From Varanus komodoensis (taxonomy: Eukaryota > Chordata > Lepidosauria > Squamata > Varanidae): DNA of 64,000 nt. How positions within the stretch are numbered: the stretch's first letter is position 1; every line of letters starts with the position of its first letter. A model generated the notes under the pieces. That model saw only the letters and a list, made by a program, of their open reading frames with translations, had not been told where the DNA came from and did no database searches. The translations under genes were made by a program, and so were the position numbers. The DNA is taken from assembly GCF_004798865.1 (NCBI RefSeq), contig NW_025335440.1:5025981-5089980 (forward strand), given 5' to 3'. Positions 25,241 through 37,672 of the stretch are shown one piece after another.

Positions 25241-26399
25241 TGTAAGCTGTCCTGAGATGTCATACATAAAGGATGGCATACAACAAGTCTCAAAGCCCAT
25301 GGTGGCTGCACAGAGCTCATCAGATAGACAGCTCATAGTCCATATACTATGACGGGAGTCCGAATTCCATGTAGTAAAAGAGCTCTCCTGAGCTATCTAA
25401 GGTAGACAAACACCCCTTCAGTGCAACTGATCTCAAGGCCAGCATCTCCAGGATAAAGAACTGTCTCTAATCCAATAGCCAGATTCCTCGTATGCCACAG
25501 TACTTGCACTCACAACCAGACAGACAACTGTTTCATCTAAGATGTCCTTCTCCAAGAAGCCATTCTCTTACTTCTCCCTGTGTGCCCAGCCAGGCCCCTC
25601 ACCTCTTCAGTTCAGCTTGACAAGTGCATGGCAGTCACAGCAACCAGATTTCAAGTTGAATGCTGCCGAGTGTGTAACATAGTCCTTCCCTTGCTCGTTG
25701 TCTGTTACTATAACACACAATGGCTGCCATAAACTGTTTCCTTTCCTCAGATTCAGCCTACACAGCACAATATTTTATAACTTTTTACAACCTGCAACAG
25801 ACTTACACACCTGCCCATAGACTGACATGCAGGCTAGTCCTCCTAATCCAAAATGCTAAGCTCTCAGTAGCATTTCCTCCCAGAGAGACACAGTGTTCAC
25901 ATACTTCTCTTCGCGGAGTTACCCTCAGGCTATTTGCCACTCCTCCACCCCACAAATATCAAACAAACTATGTTGGGCTTGAATGCTTCTGTGTGGTTCA
26001 GAACCCCCACATACGAGCCAGGAAGTTTTATCCAAACCACTTGTTGGCAGGACCTGCTGTTTATGTTCTAAACCAAGCGAGAACACACAATGCAGAAATG
26101 CAGTGGGAAAAAACTGCGTTTCCCAGTAGCCATAACCCTTCCCCCACCCCCAGGTGACCTGCTACTGTAGTAGCAGATTTTTCACATTATGGAAAAAAAA
26201 TATATAGCTTCAGCTATGGGCAATATAGAAACGTAATAAATAGTAATACGTAATAATAATTGTGCATGCTTTCTGATAACTCCCACACATGACCGGAGAT
26301 TAGCTATTACATTCTGACCACGCATTCAGGAAACATTTTTAAGTGCGCCAAACCCCCCTGAAAGTTTATTCAGCAGAAGACTTCTGTGCAACTCGAAAG

Positions 26400-27230
26400 C
26401 TTGCCCTGTCATCCCACCCTCCTGACATCAGAAGCGGGTCTACGGCTGCCACTCGATGCGCGCCTCCGTGTGAACCTACCTCCGAGAGCACACCTGCACA
26501 GTACTGCCCTGCAACCCTGAACCTTAACACCCTCGGAGAGCAAAGAATAGAGACGGCAGAGACCTCGATCCAGGGTCCTCCCTTGCAAGGCCAAATGAGC
26601 CGGTCAACCATGCGGCTGAGGAAGCGCGCGCCTCCAGCCCCAGCGTTCCTACAGGGATTCAGGCCAGGCTCGGCCGCCTCCGTGCAGAAAACGCCGGCCC
26701 CTTCCTTCCCCGGCAGGAGCATTCAGACGCTTCTTGCCTCTGTTTACCCGCTCCCCGTTCAGACATTACCGTCTTCACCAGCCAGGCCCCCTCCCCATTT
26801 AAGAGCCCTTCCTCCTTCTGCACCCCCCTCACGTCAAGGGCACCTGAAGAGAGCCGCCGCCCTGCTCCGCGGAGTCGCCCCGGGCGCGGTTCCCCATCCA
26901 CTCACCTCTGCCCAACTCGCCTCCACCCGGCTGCTCCACTTCCGCCTGGAGACGCCCAACACCCCGTCGGCCCACTTCCGGCCTCCCCCGGAAATGCGCT
27001 TCTGCGCGCGTGTGTCTGTGCAGAGCGGGGAGAGAATGAATAAGAAGGAGCGGCGGCACGCGCGGCGAGCAGAGCGTGGCGAAGTGGCCACGCCTCTCCA
27101 GTGCGGGCGGGGCAGGGAAGGAGGGAGCGGGAAGCTGCGGATTGGCTAAGAGGCAAAGAAGAAGGGAGCGCGAGAGGCGGCGAGGGCGTGGCTTCTGGGG
27201 GGGGTGTCTCTTCGTCTTCCTATCCGGGGC
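26400..27230 (-). promoter_or_regulatory. CAP1: CpG-island promoter of CAP1
   Basis: G+C and CpG density rise sharply between about 26.4 and 27.2 kb, unlike the AT-rich flanks. On the minus strand there is a CCAAT box at 27141-27145 (ATTGG on plus) and two TTCCGG/CCGGAA ETS-type sites at about 26,976 and 26,989. No TATA box is obvious. Transcription starts are probably scattered over about 26,990-27,100. The long open frames here come from lack of AT-rich stops and are not genes. Confidence 0.75.
26906..27060 (-). other. CAP1: CAP1 non-coding exon 1 (5'UTR), 5' end approximate
   Basis: A strong donor, GGGCAGAG|gtgagt, lies on the minus strand with its exon side ending at 26906, inside the CpG island. 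It would splice to the exon 2 acceptor at 14864 across a 12-kb intron. The same arrangement (one non-coding exon, ATG in exon 2) is known for mammalian CAP1. The start at about 27,060 is only estimated from the CCAAT position. Confidence 0.6.
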
Positions 27231-27392
27231 CCGTCAGGACAGGCAGGAATGCAACTGGTGCAGCTTTGGGGGCGTAGTATATTGTGCGGGGGAAAGCTTT
27301 ACCTGTTGAATTTGAGCCGGTCGTGCCAAGTGGCTCTCTCGGTCTATGTTGTGTTTCGTAGGCGGTTGGGCTGGGGTGCGAAATGTGATGAA

Positions 27393-27592
27393 GCCATGGA
27401 GCCTGCTGGGTGACTTTGGGCCTGGCACCCAGCTGGCTCCATGGCTGGGTGACTTTGGGCCAGTCTCAACTGAACCTACCTCACAGGGTTGTTGTTGTTG
27501 GAATAAGATTGAGAGCAGCAGGAGGAGAATGGTGTAAGCTGCTTTGAGTTTGTAAGGAAAAAAGCAGAATATAAATTTAATAAATGTCATTT
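27393..27592 (+). mobile_element. tRNA-derived SINE with L2-like tail, copy C (rearranged)
   Basis: The ctgggtgactttgggcc block occurs twice, then acctacctcacagggttgtt and gaatataaatttaataaatg. The 5' tRNA part is missing. It sits just upstream of the CAP1 CpG island. Confidence 0.78.
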
Positions 27593-28061
27593 AAAGTCGT
27601 CCCTTTTTAAATACCAGAACATCTTGATCGAAGGTTAAAGGAAGTACAGCAGGCGTGCCACTTTCCCTAAGGAACTTGGATAAGTCACACTCTCAGGATC
27701 TGTTTCTTCCTTTTTTAAACAGTACATGGAAAAGAACAGTATACTCACCGTTTTAGTCGCATGCCATTGTGGGGATAGGCAAAAGAGAGCCTGATCATCT
27801 GAACAGGCTGGCTCAGAAGTAGATGCTTATTGACATCAATGGGATCAGCTTCCCAGAGAAGGTTTTGCTACTCAGTAAAAGAAGCCTTGTGGCATATTGA
27901 TGTGCAATCTTATGTATGGTGGCTGGGGAATACTGGGGGTTGTAGGGATCTCTTTTAAGGATGCAGAGGACTGCTCCCTTAAGGTGCCGTCCTACGTATG
28001 TGTAGACCAAAAGACAGGCCTGCAACTCCATGCTAGGAGCTGTATGGTTTTTTGTTACGTC

Positions 28062-28671
28062 TAGTGACAGATTTTATTTTCCTGGGCTCCAAGATCACTG
28101 CAGATGGGGATGGCAGCCAAGAAATTAAAAGACACTTGCTCCTGGGGAGGAAAGCTCTGGCAAATCTAGATAGCATACTAAAAAGCAGAGACATCACCCT
28201 GCCAACAAAAGTGCGTATAGTCAAGGCTATGGTTTTCCCAGTCGCAATGTATGGCTGTGAGAGTTGGACCATAAGGAAGGCTGAGCGCCGAAGAATTGAG
28301 GCCTTTGAATTGTGCTGGAGGAGACTCCTGCGAGTCCCTTGGACTGCAAGGGGATCAAACCAGTCAGTCCTAGGGGAGATCAACCCTGACTGCTCTTTAG
28401 AAGGTCAGATGCTGAAGATGAAACTCAAATACTTTGGCTACCTAATGAGAAGGAGGGACTCCCTGGAGAAGAGCCTGATGCTGGGAACAATAGATGGCAA
28501 AAGAAGAAGGGGACGGCAGAGGATGAGGTGGCTGGATGGAGTCACTGAAGCAATCGGCATGAGCTTAGGTGGACTCCGGGGGATGGTGGAGGACAGGATG
28601 GCCTGGAGGGATGTTATTCATGGGGTCGCAATGGATTGGACGGGACTTCACAACTAACAACAACAACAACA
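28062..28671 (+). mobile_element. Bov-B (RTE) LINE 3' end, copy 1
   Basis: An open frame of about 195 codons encodes the C-terminal part of the Bov-B protein: FLGSKITADGDGSQEIKR, FPVAMYGCESWTIRKAE, LKYFGYLMRR, RQRMRWLDGVTEAIG. It ends at the (CAA)n tail at 28,657-28,671. It is strongly 5'-truncated, as usual for RTE insertions. It shares its whole length with copy 2 at 44.4 kb at high similarity. Confidence 0.93.
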
Positions 28672-30387
28672 AAACATGTACACTAAAGCTGCTATTCTGT
28701 GCCTGCCTACTGGAAAGTAAGTGGGGTTTCTGAATAGCCATGCATAGGATTGCATTGTACTTCATCCTGGTATACGGTTTCAAGGACGCTGCTAGCCTCA
28801 AATAGGCAGGTTGGAGATCACAAGGAGCTGAAATGCAGAAAGTGCAATTTAGGGAAAGTTCAGTAAGCTGCCTGAGGCATTGCTCTCTGGGGGGGGGGTT
28901 CTCTTCCCTCTTTTCAACCTCCCCCCCCCAACTTGGATTAATCTCTGCTACCAAGAAAGCGTATGTTGGCGTTTGGGTCTTGCAGAGATGGTGGTATGAG
29001 CGTCAGCTGTTCATAGCACTCCTGGCCACCCTTTCAGGTCGAGGGCCAAATTCTCCAAATTTTGGAGAAGCTGGTGGGGGTTCACATTCCAGTGGTGTAC
29101 AGGCCAAAGGCAGAAGGGCTGGGGTAAAATATGCTGGTATATTTTAGTTTTAAGTATGTACTGTCAGTAACTTAGCTATTAGGAAAGGCATTTCATCCTT
29201 TGAGAATGGGGAGAATACTGAACTAGAGCCCAGAAACCAACAACCACCGGTTGGGAAAGGGGGGTATTGGGGATCCCCCAGTGGCTAGTTTGTCACCCCA
29301 GGGGTACTAGATGAGGCCCCGGTATTAAGGTTCTGTACTATTGATTTAAAGACTTACAAAGTTAATTTAGATTAAAACTTTCTGCACACTGTCCACACAA
29401 TCACAGAGAGTGTGCACAGAAAGGCTTAAACCAGAAAAAAGTTAGTAGTCCTTAAGGTGCCACAGAGACTCCTCCTTTTTTTCCTCCATGGGGGATTGTG
29501 GGGTGGGGGGGATTGAAAGGCCTAGGCCCCAAGTATTCCCCAGAAAATGGCTTGCAGCAAGTCCTGTGTTGCTCCTGAAATCCTTCTCTCCTCATCTCAC
29601 CATGCCCCACATTTGGCAACTGGAGGGAGGTAGAAAAATACCCCAGGGGTAATTTATCTCCTATGGCCAATATCCTACAGAACACTCAGAAAGCAATGGT
29701 GGATTTACATCCTTTCAAGCAAAAGGTCTAAAAGGAAACCAGTAGCTTGTTTGTAAATAAGTTTTGAAAACCCTGATCTAATTGTTTTCTTATGTCACAT
29801 TCATGTTCTACACAATCATTGCTTATTCTGCACTGGAGGCATTCCCAACCGTTCTTTTCTCTAGTCCTGATCGTCCAGGCTCAAAAGGGGGGACACTTCT
29901 AAAAATAAACAAACATAGGAAGAATCCAGTTGTTTGCAAAGTCGTTTTGCCCATAAAAACTTCTTGGATGCACTGACAAGAGGAAGGAGGAGACACCCCA
30001 GTGAGGCTGGCTGTTTTTACCACCACTTCCTGCTCTAGTTTTTTTTTACCATAGATGGTAACATCGGCAGTCACAGGCATGTGGAAACTGGAAACAAGCA
30101 AGCATAGTACTGGCCTGGAGCACTTAAATTTATCTGCAGAGACGTCTGCTCTATTTCTAGGATTCTTCGCATTCAAGAAATGAGATGAAGGGGAAAGAAT
30201 TGTTTTGTTGCTAGGAGGAAACTAAAACCAGTGGATTCACGTGTGCGCACAGCAAAGTTGTGGAATTGCTGATACCTGTTGCCTTGCTTTTCAGACAGAT
30301 TTTGCATGAACTGAGGGGAGTTTTTCCCATATTTGTAACATATTTCCAGCTTACCTCTAAAGAGCACCATGGCAATGTAAATGATCC
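28672..30387. other. Intergenic stretch without recognised gene
   Basis: It holds homopolymer G and C runs (28,890-28,930) and otherwise unique sequence. No coding similarity is visible on either strand. Confidence 0.6.
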
Positions 30388-30532
30388 TCTTCCTCTCCAC
30401 TTTATCTTAACAACAACCCTGTGAAGTAGATTAGGCTGCGAGACAGTGACCGGCTAAAATTTAACCAGTGAGTTTCATGGCTGATCTAGAATCTCCTGAC
30501 TCCTAGCCCTGCACTCTGCCACACTGGCTCTT
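30388..30532 (-). mobile_element. tRNA-derived SINE fragment, copy G
   Basis: It contains aacaacaaccctgtgaagta and ends ctgccacactggctct on plus, the reverse of agagccagtgtggcag. The centre is deleted. Confidence 0.6.
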
Positions 30533-30991
30533 TAAAAAAGGGACCAGAAGGCCATCAGGACCACCCTCCCCAGTTCCAATGTAGGTCCTGTCCCTGTGTT
30601 AAGATCTGTTAGAAATTTGGATCCCAGCGCTGTGGGTGACAAGGCTCACTTCAAATCACAGCAAAGTGTTTCCTGGGGAGAAACCAGCACTGATTTGGTA
30701 GTCCTGGGGGGGGTCTACTGCTTGGCCCCATGGCCTCGGGGAGGTGCTTTGAAGGCTTTATTTTTATCAACCCAGCTGATATATACCGAGGTGATATCAA
30801 TAGCTGCAAAGGAGACAGTGAAAGTCTGAAGCCGTTGCCTTAATCGGATGTGCATTAACAAATTGAGGTTCAATTCAGAAAAGGCTGTTAAGTTAGTAAA
30901 AAAACAAAACAAAACAGGGATTTTGTGTACAGCCTTTGAAGGATCCAGTTTAAGGTGCTTCTGGACTCGCCATTTCTTGTAGAGGCTCCGC

Positions 30992-31240
30992 TTGCTGCTG
31001 GCGCAGCTGTTGTACTTCTTCCCTGAGAAGGCAGATCTGGTCGCAGCGTGCTTAGATTATTGCAACACAGTCTGTGTGGGGCTGTCCCTGGAGGAGTGCT
31101 GGAACCTGCAGCTGATGCAAGATGCAGCAGTCAGATTGACAGAGAATGCCACAGCAAGCAGCCGTGTTGCACTCCTCTTGAGAGTGTGTTGACAGCTTAC
31201 CTGTTTCTAGTCACAACTTAATATGCACTTGCTGCAGTGT
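30992..31240 (+). mobile_element. L2-like LINE fragment
   Basis: Translation LVAACLDYCNTVCVGLSLEE then CWNLQLMQDAAVRL parallels the L2 DYCNALYLGLPL ... LQLVQNAAARL block. It is short and old. Confidence 0.6.
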
Positions 31241-31244
31241 GCCT

Positions 31245-31440
31245 TCAAATCATTTTCAGTCGATGGTAACCCTTTGCACGAAAGCCTTCCAAAGTGCCCT
31301 GGCCATTACATCTCTGCTCAGCTCTTCCACGTTTAAGCCTGTGGATCCCTTCGACTTTCCATAACACCGTTCTCTTCCCCACTGGATCTTGCCATCTCAT
31401 GGTGTGTCCAAAGTGTGACAGCCTCATCTTTGTCACTTTT
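31245..31440 (-). mobile_element. Old Bov-B/RTE-like fragment
   Basis: Minus-strand translation MTKMRLSHFGHTMRW then GKRTVLWKVEGI resembles the LKYFGHLMRR ... LMLGTVDGK segment of Bov-B but is diverged. The plus-strand text ctcatggtgtgtccaaagt is typical of antisense Bov-B/RTE copies. Confidence 0.6.
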
Positions 31441-32317
31441 GCTTTTTTGGGAAAGCTGGCTAGATTTGACCTAGGACCCTCCTTGTTTATCTTTCTGTTG
31501 CTTCAGAGTGTTCTCAAAGTGCTATAAAGCCCTAAAAGGGTGGAAGTCAAGATAGCTGAAAGACCTGTATGTGGAATTCTCTCTCAAGGAAGAGAAGTTA
31601 TATTTTGTAACTCTCCCAGAGAGTCATTTTGGCTAAAGGGTGGGATAGAAATCAAATAAATAAGATTAAACTGACTTCTTTCTTTTTCAGTTTTAGCTGT
31701 GACTCTTTTTGTATTTCAAGCATATTCACTCTCAAGATCTCTCCTGTGGTTAATTCTCCTAAGGGTCATGATTCGAAAATTGTTATTTTTAAAGTTTTAG
31801 AATTATTTATTAAATTTAAAAAAATTGAAGCAGTATGTTTTATTCATAAACTATCTTGGGCCCTCTTCAGGCTTCAAGAAATTCATACATTTATAAATAC
31901 AGTTAAAATTAGTTCCTGTTGAGGTATAAACCTGGCAAATGCAGTTCTCATGGCGGAATGTTCTTCCCTTTTTGGAGGGGCAGGGAGGGAGAGGGGAGAA
32001 TCCCTCAGTACGTGGTTCTAGGCAGAATTTCTGCCTGACATGCCAGTTTTCATTATGAAGGGAGAGATTTTGTGTATGTGTGTGCAGACGTGTAGGAATG
32101 TTGGCAAGACAAGCCTATGGCTAGACATCATCTAGCTGGATGGGATGTTTGGATTCCCTGCTGTGAGGTTTGGAAATAGTTCTGCTGGGCATCTGCACTC
32201 AGATCCTCCAGCTCCCACCCTTGCAGCTGCCATGGAAAGAACAATCTCCACTAAGAACACCCTCAAGGGAGGGCACGGGGAGGGGCAGAGTGGGGAGGAG
32301 ACTGACATTGCCAAGAG

Positions 32318-32557
32318 AGAATATTTATTTTTGTTTGTTTGTTTGTTTATATCCTGCCCTTTTCCTACAAAGGGCAGCTTGCATCATTCTCCTCCTCCAT
32401 CTTATCCCCACAGCAACAACCCTGTGAGGTAGGTTCGGCTGAGAGTCTGTGGCTGGCCCAAAGTCACCCAGCTGGCTCCATGGCTGAGCGGGGACTAGAT
32501 CCCAGGTTGCCTGTGTCCCAGTCCCACCTCTTAACCACCACACCACACTGGCTCTCT
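32318..32557 (-). mobile_element. tRNA-derived SINE with L2-like tail, copy D, near full length
   Basis: Read on the minus strand: agagccagtgtggtgtggtg, then the tRNA boxes, ctgggtgactttgggccagc, cctcacagggttgttgctgt and a tail of (AAAC)n seen as (GTTT)n on plus. Confidence 0.85.
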
Positions 32558-32769
32558 ATATGCTGGTGGTACCTCAACTCATTTCATCCTGCTCCAAAGT
32601 GCCACGTTTAGCTGAAACAGACCATCTAAAATGCTTTGCAGAGAAAAAGGTCCTCCTGCCCGACATAAATGCCCCTGACCCTCCAAGAGGGCTACAAGCA
32701 TCTGCTTAGATTGGGTGGGCCCCACCATTACTTTAAGTGGTGCATCCTGTGCGAGAGGCACCATGGATT

Positions 32770-33010
32770 CCCAGGCTGAGTACGAGGTGGCGGTGCCGTG
32801 CAGTTGCAAAAAGGCAAGCACACTTTCAGGCTGTATCAAGAGAAACAGAGTTCCAAAATCATGGGAAGCGGTTGTTCTGTCCATGGTGCCAAAGCTCACC
32901 TCGGATACTGTACCTGGTTCTGGAGAGCGCATTTCCTTTCCTGCCTGCTTGTGAGAAGCAGCAAGAGGGACACGCTGTCCTGCGGAGCAGTTCTCCCAAG
33001 AGCCTGTGAA
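32770..33010 (+). mobile_element. Old CR1 LINE fragment
   Basis: Plus-strand translation STLSGCIKRNRVPKSWEAVV then, in another frame, HLGYCTWFW aligns with the CR1 segment ATLGCI..S.SREV..LEYC.QFW. It is decayed and frameshifted. No 3' tail was recognised. Confidence 0.6.
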
Positions 33011-34261
33011 TTGCACTGTGTAAAATCTCTCCAACAGCTGCATTCTTTGCAAGGTATTGAAAAGTTAATTGGCTTTAAAAACTCTCTGATCTGCAATCAG
33101 TGCTTGAAAGGAACAGCAGATGTGTGCCATCCCTGCTGTACACTAACCATTTTCTGTCCAGTGCATGGTAGAGAAACGTAAGATGCTGCAGTGGGATTTA
33201 AGGCAACTTAGTCCTGCCAACTGCAGTGCTCATGAGCGTATATCTAATATGAGGGAAGCCGGCAGAAGGCTCTTTCAAAACTGTTCTACCAGGACTCTTG
33301 CAGTAAAGTAATCTCATTGCATTGCCTGCATTTAACTGCTGCAGGGCACGGAAGGGCTCCCTTTTTCTCAGACTAGCTGCCTCCTTCCCCCAGACAGCTA
33401 CTGCCCTGCCGCAGTGTGATGAGGCTCAAGGCAGGGACGGACATGCGCACACAGCGAGCTCGTACTGGTGATCTCTGTATGTTTAGATGGCCTCAAGAAC
33501 TGCGACTAGGACAATGTGTAAAATTATTCAGTGGACACAATTGGTGCAGTTAAATCATTTTTGCTTGTTGAATACTTCTCTAAACAGGCATGGTGGGGTC
33601 CTTGTTTTCCTTCTTTTGTTCAACCACAGGGAGATGTCACATCTTGAATCTTTCCTTTTACGCCAAAAATTAGAACCTCTTTTACTATTCTTTCCCAGAA
33701 TAAACTGGAAAAACCATGTTATGTTGGCTTTTCTCCCGCAATAGAATAGACTGGGAGAGGAAGGAAGGAATGGAGAGACTCACAGCTGTCAGTTCCAGTT
33801 CTGCTCACTAGGAAGGTGGAGATTTTTATTGACCCATTTTATATCACAACAAACCTGCAAGGCAAGCCAAGTTGTGTTCTGTTCCATGTGCAAAAGCTGA
33901 GTGGACTGGCAGTTTATTTCAGCACAGGAATATGACTACACCTTCCACCATACCCAAAGTTAGCAAGTTAGCTCAGGGGGGCAGGGCACCCCCAGCTTTT
34001 CCCAACACTTAGCAGCTGCCTCCTAGACTATGTCATCCCAGGTAATGGCCTCACCTGACCAAACGGAAGGGCTGGCCCTCCCCAAAGTCAAAGCCCGCAG
34101 TGCCACACCAGCTCTCAAAAGTTGCATTAGGTGGAAACCGGAGCATCTCTATCTGTCCAGACTTGCACACTGAATAGGGCTCTTTACCTCAACTTACCGC
34201 TGTACGTGCTGGTGCATTACAATTGTTCGTTCATTTACTCACAGAAAAGAAGTGGAGAAAA
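33011..34261. other. Intergenic stretch without recognised gene
   Basis: No coding similarity was seen. A faint SINE-like tail (acaacaaacctgcaaggcaa, 33,847-33,866) may be an old copy of the L2-tailed SINE. Confidence 0.5.
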
Positions 34262-35165
34262 CAGTGGACAGAAGGCAGCTTCTGGACAGGGGTAGCCTGG
34301 CTTTGGTGATCTCTAAATTAGATCAGTGTGATGCACTTCATGTGGGGCTGCCCTTGAAGGCAGTTTGGTGGCAACTAGACCAATAACAGGGACCATATGA
34401 CAAATGACATTTGGCTCCTGTTCTGGCCCACTTGCACTGGCTGCCTGAATGCCTCTGAGCTCGATTCAAGGTGCTGCTTTTAATTTATGAAGCCCTTCAC
34501 AGCTTGGAACCAGAGTACCTGGCAGAACATCTCTTCCAACCGCAATGCACCTGGACATTACACTCAGTGTTGGAACGCCACCCTCAAGGAAGGCTTGGCT
34601 GGAGGCACCAAGAGGGGGGGGGCTTTCTCTGTGGTAGTCCCCACATGGTTGCACATTTCCCCCGCTAAGACTCACCAGGCACCAATCTTATTTGAATGGC
34701 ACCAGGTTACAACTGTTCTGTTTGTTAAGGCATTCGCCAACTTCAAACAGCACATGAAGAACTGCAAGGAGTTTGCAACTGGTATTGCAGACTGGTCTTA
34801 GCCTTTTAGTTGTAAAAATCTCTGGAATAGATTTCAGGTCTGGAATGAGTTCCCAGAGTAGTACACCAGGCAAAGATGGTTCTGTTTTAGAAACTGAGTA
34901 GTGTTTTTCAATTTTACATGAATTTATGGATGGATTTAGTTTACTATACCTGTTATTATTTAATTGACCTATGTAGTTGTCTAAGCTGGGCTATTCTTGT
35001 ATTTTATTGGTTTCAATTGTTTATCACCCGGAGAGTCCTATTTAGACTTTCGGCACGATTTAGAAGTCCCATAAATAAAGTAGTGGTTTTAATTTTTAAG
35101 GGAATTTCATGGTGTTTTATTCTATATTGTATGTTACTGTATTTATTACTGTTTGCTGCCCAAGG
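34262..35165 (+). mobile_element. Decayed L2-like LINE 3' end
   Basis: The plus strand reads gatcagtgtgatgcacttca then gtggggctgcccttgaaggc, then cacttgcactggctgcctga and ttcaaggtgctgcttttaat, the L2 DYCNALYLGLP ... LHWLP ... FKVLL run. It ends in an AT-rich 3'UTR. It has many frame breaks. Confidence 0.65.
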
Positions 35166-35589
35166 CAGTGGTGTGAGGGGGTGGGCATTATCCCAGGAGC
35201 TGGGTGGCCCTGGAGAGGATCCAGCCCCACCCCGTTTCCCTCAAGCCCTCTTTCAGTGCCAGGGGGCCCCGTGGCCCTTTTGAGTGGACAGAGGTGCGAA
35301 ATGCATCCTGCGGACATGAGAAGAGCCCTGCCTGGCCAGGCAGAGGGCCGTGCAGGCCAGCACCTGCTCACCCAGCGGCCAACCCGCCTGGGGGCCAGCA
35401 GGTGGGATACAGATGCAACAGCCCCACCCTGCAGCCGCTGGTGTCCCTGGACGGGCTGCCTCACAACTAAGAGCCATCGAGAGCCTGCCTGTTGTTGTTA
35501 TGTTGTGTTCATGTCCGTTGTACGTTTATTGCCCGGAAGTGTGTGCAATCCCCTTTTGAGCCCAGGGGCTCCCCCTGCATCTTCTAGTG

Positions 35590-35900
35590 AGGAACCCCCT
35601 ATGAACCAGGTGCTGCATGAAGGCGGCTGCCTTTTCTCTGTCCTGAACCTCCCGGGTAGAGTTGCTGGGTGGCCCGGATTTCTAGCCTTATGGGGAGGTG
35701 GAGACCTTTCTCCTGTCCGCTCCGGCCACACTGTGCCTCGTTTTATACGCTGCTGTCATGTCTCCCCTCAAGGGCATTTTCTGAGCCTCAGCAGTCCCAA
35801 GCATTCCAGCCTTCCCTGCAGGAATCGCTCCGGACCCGTCGTTTGGTCGTCTTTCTCCATGTCAGTCTATTGGGACCGGTTTGCCCAGTCAGCTGTCTGC
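35590..35900 (-). mobile_element. Possible CR1/L3-like antisense fragment
   Basis: Text such as cgttttatacgctgctgtca then tgtctcccctcaagggc resembles antisense CR1/L3 3' regions. Similarity is patchy and no end is defined. Confidence 0.3.
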
Positions 35901-36335
35901 ACTGACCTGCTGCAGCTCTCCTGGTAGAGCAGATGCATCAGGTATGGAGGCCGGGGACAGGGCACCGTGTCTGCTCCCACGGGGCCACGTGCTGCCTTCC
36001 ATATGGTCCCTCCAGCCCTTACCTGCCAGTGACAAAGATACTGTCCTCGTGACCTTGGAATAAATGAGATTCCATCAACCCTTTATTCACAGGGGATATT
36101 GGTGGTGTCTTTATTCTTCAGCACCAATCCATTCAAAGGGGCTTCTGTTTTATTTCATTGTTTTGCTCTCAGTCGATTGCTTTGCCTGTGTGATGCAGTG
36201 AATGGATGCTTTCTCTCCCCTGGAATACTGCATGCATTTCCCTGTCAGGGCTGTTTTTATAAACACTTCCATCTTCTCTATCAATTCTGCTCACACGGTT
36301 CTTTCCTGCTATTGCCCCTTGGAGTCCTGACTGTT

Positions 36336-37672
36336 TATATTTTTATATATATATATATATATAAAGTTTTAAACTAACACTAATAAAAACATCAAATATC
36401 ACATACATCGGATTCACTGGGTCAACCCCCAACTACACACACACACACACACACACACACTCACTCACTCACTCACTCTCTTTTTAAACATTCTGAAATC
36501 AAATTCAAATTACGCCAAGTCCCGTTTCTCCAGCCAATTATAGAAAGAGTCCCAAGTTCAATAGAAGTCAGAATCCTCTTTCTCCTTCAGTGATAAAGTC
36601 AATCTATCCATTTCTGCGCAGTCCAAGATCTTTCTTACAATCAGTTCATCGGTGGGTAGCTCCTCATTTTTCCAATATTGAGCAAATGCAATCCTCGCCG
36701 CTGTAATTAAGTGCAACATCAAGTACATTTCCTGTCTGTTGACGTCTTCCGGTATAATGCCTAACAAGAAAACTTCAGGTTTAAAAGCACAGGATTTCTG
36801 TAATATTTCCTCCATCCATTTATGTATTTTAATCCAATACTTTTTCACAGTATCACAAGTCCACCACATGTGATAGAAAGTACCCACTTTATGTTTACAT
36901 TTCCAACATCTATTTGACATATTTGGAAACAGCTAATCAGCTTGGCGACAAATACCATCTATAGAACATTTTATATAAATTTTCTTTATACGAAGTTGCT
37001 AATGTTATCTTGATGTTTCTTTCCCATAATTTTTGCCACTTTTCTAATTCAACATTAAATCCAGAGTTTTGTGCCCATATTATCATAGTTTCCTTAACCT
37101 GTTCCCCTTCCATTTTCCTGTCAAGTAAAAAATCATATAGTCTTTTAATAAATTTCTCATCTGTTTTAAGCATCACTTGATCAAACTCTGTTAGGTCTTT
37201 ATAAAACCCCCATGTTTTACAATCTTTAGCATACCTCGATTGCATCTGTACCTTATACCACCAGGAAATATCAAGTTCCTGTTCTTGTATTTCTTGCTCC
37301 AGTTTCAAGCCACCATCCTTATCCAAGATATCATCATATCTTATGATCTTTTCAAAGTTCAATACATTTGGATATACAAAAGCTTCCATAGGTGAAAGCC
37401 ATCTTGGTAATTTATTATACACTTTTGGCTTTAGTTTTTCCCACACTGACATTAGAGATCTTCTAATAAAATGGCTCAGAAAAGTCCCATGTGACTTAGC
37501 TTTTTCATACCACATATAAGCATGCCAACCCATCTGTAAGTCATGACCTTCAAGATACAAAATTCTCTTATTTCACAACGTTATCCATTCTTTTAACCAC
37601 ATTAAAACAGATGCTTGATAATATAACATCCAGTCGGGAAGACCAAAACCTCCATTCTTTTTAGCCTCCTGA
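36336..37672 (-). mobile_element. 5'-truncated L1 LINE with perfect target-site duplication
   Basis: A 15-bp direct repeat, ggagtcctgactgtt, flanks it at 36,321-36,335 and 37,673-37,687. The minus strand encodes the C-terminal part of L1 ORF2: GWHAYMWYEKAK, ISWWYKVQMQSRYAKD, KMFYRWYLSPS, and in another frame CWKCKHKVGTFYHMWWTC. There is one frameshift with a stop around 36,921-36,939. The 3' end (left) carries TA, AC and TCAC simple repeats and AT-rich tail DNA. Confidence 0.94.
36344..36478. repeat. Simple repeats (TA)n, (AC)n, (TCAC)n at L1 3' end
   Basis: TA units lie at 36,344-36,363, AC units at 36,435-36,460 and TCAC units at 36,461-36,478. All are inside the L1 copy, whose 3' region is at the left. 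Confidence 0.95.

Larger units (their letters stand above)
14865..26905 (-). other. CAP1: CAP1 intron 1 (12 kb)
   Basis: No coding exon of any known family was seen on either strand. Contents are listed separately: a hAT-type miniature element (15.7 kb), CA repeats (16.47, 25.22 kb), CR1 pieces (18.5, 22.5, 23.7 kb), two tRNA-SINE copies (18.6, 20.1 kb) and an L2-tailed SINE (19.35 kb). The rest is unique AT-rich DNA where intronic enhancers could lie, but none can be called by eye. Confidence 0.6.

Noticed and set aside
26343-27149. 268-codon plus-strand open frame over the CAP1 promoter
   Set aside because: It lies in a CpG island where stop codons are rare, has no family resemblance and is rich in Pro/Arg/Ala. 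It is explained by base composition.
35109-35927. 272-codon plus-strand open frame
   Set aside because: It starts in an L2 tail and ends in a CR1-like fragment, with no recognisable domain.
36435-36478. Regular short repeats considered as a CRISPR-like or regulatory array
   Set aside because: These are plain AC and TCAC microsatellites inside an L1 3' region, without spacers.
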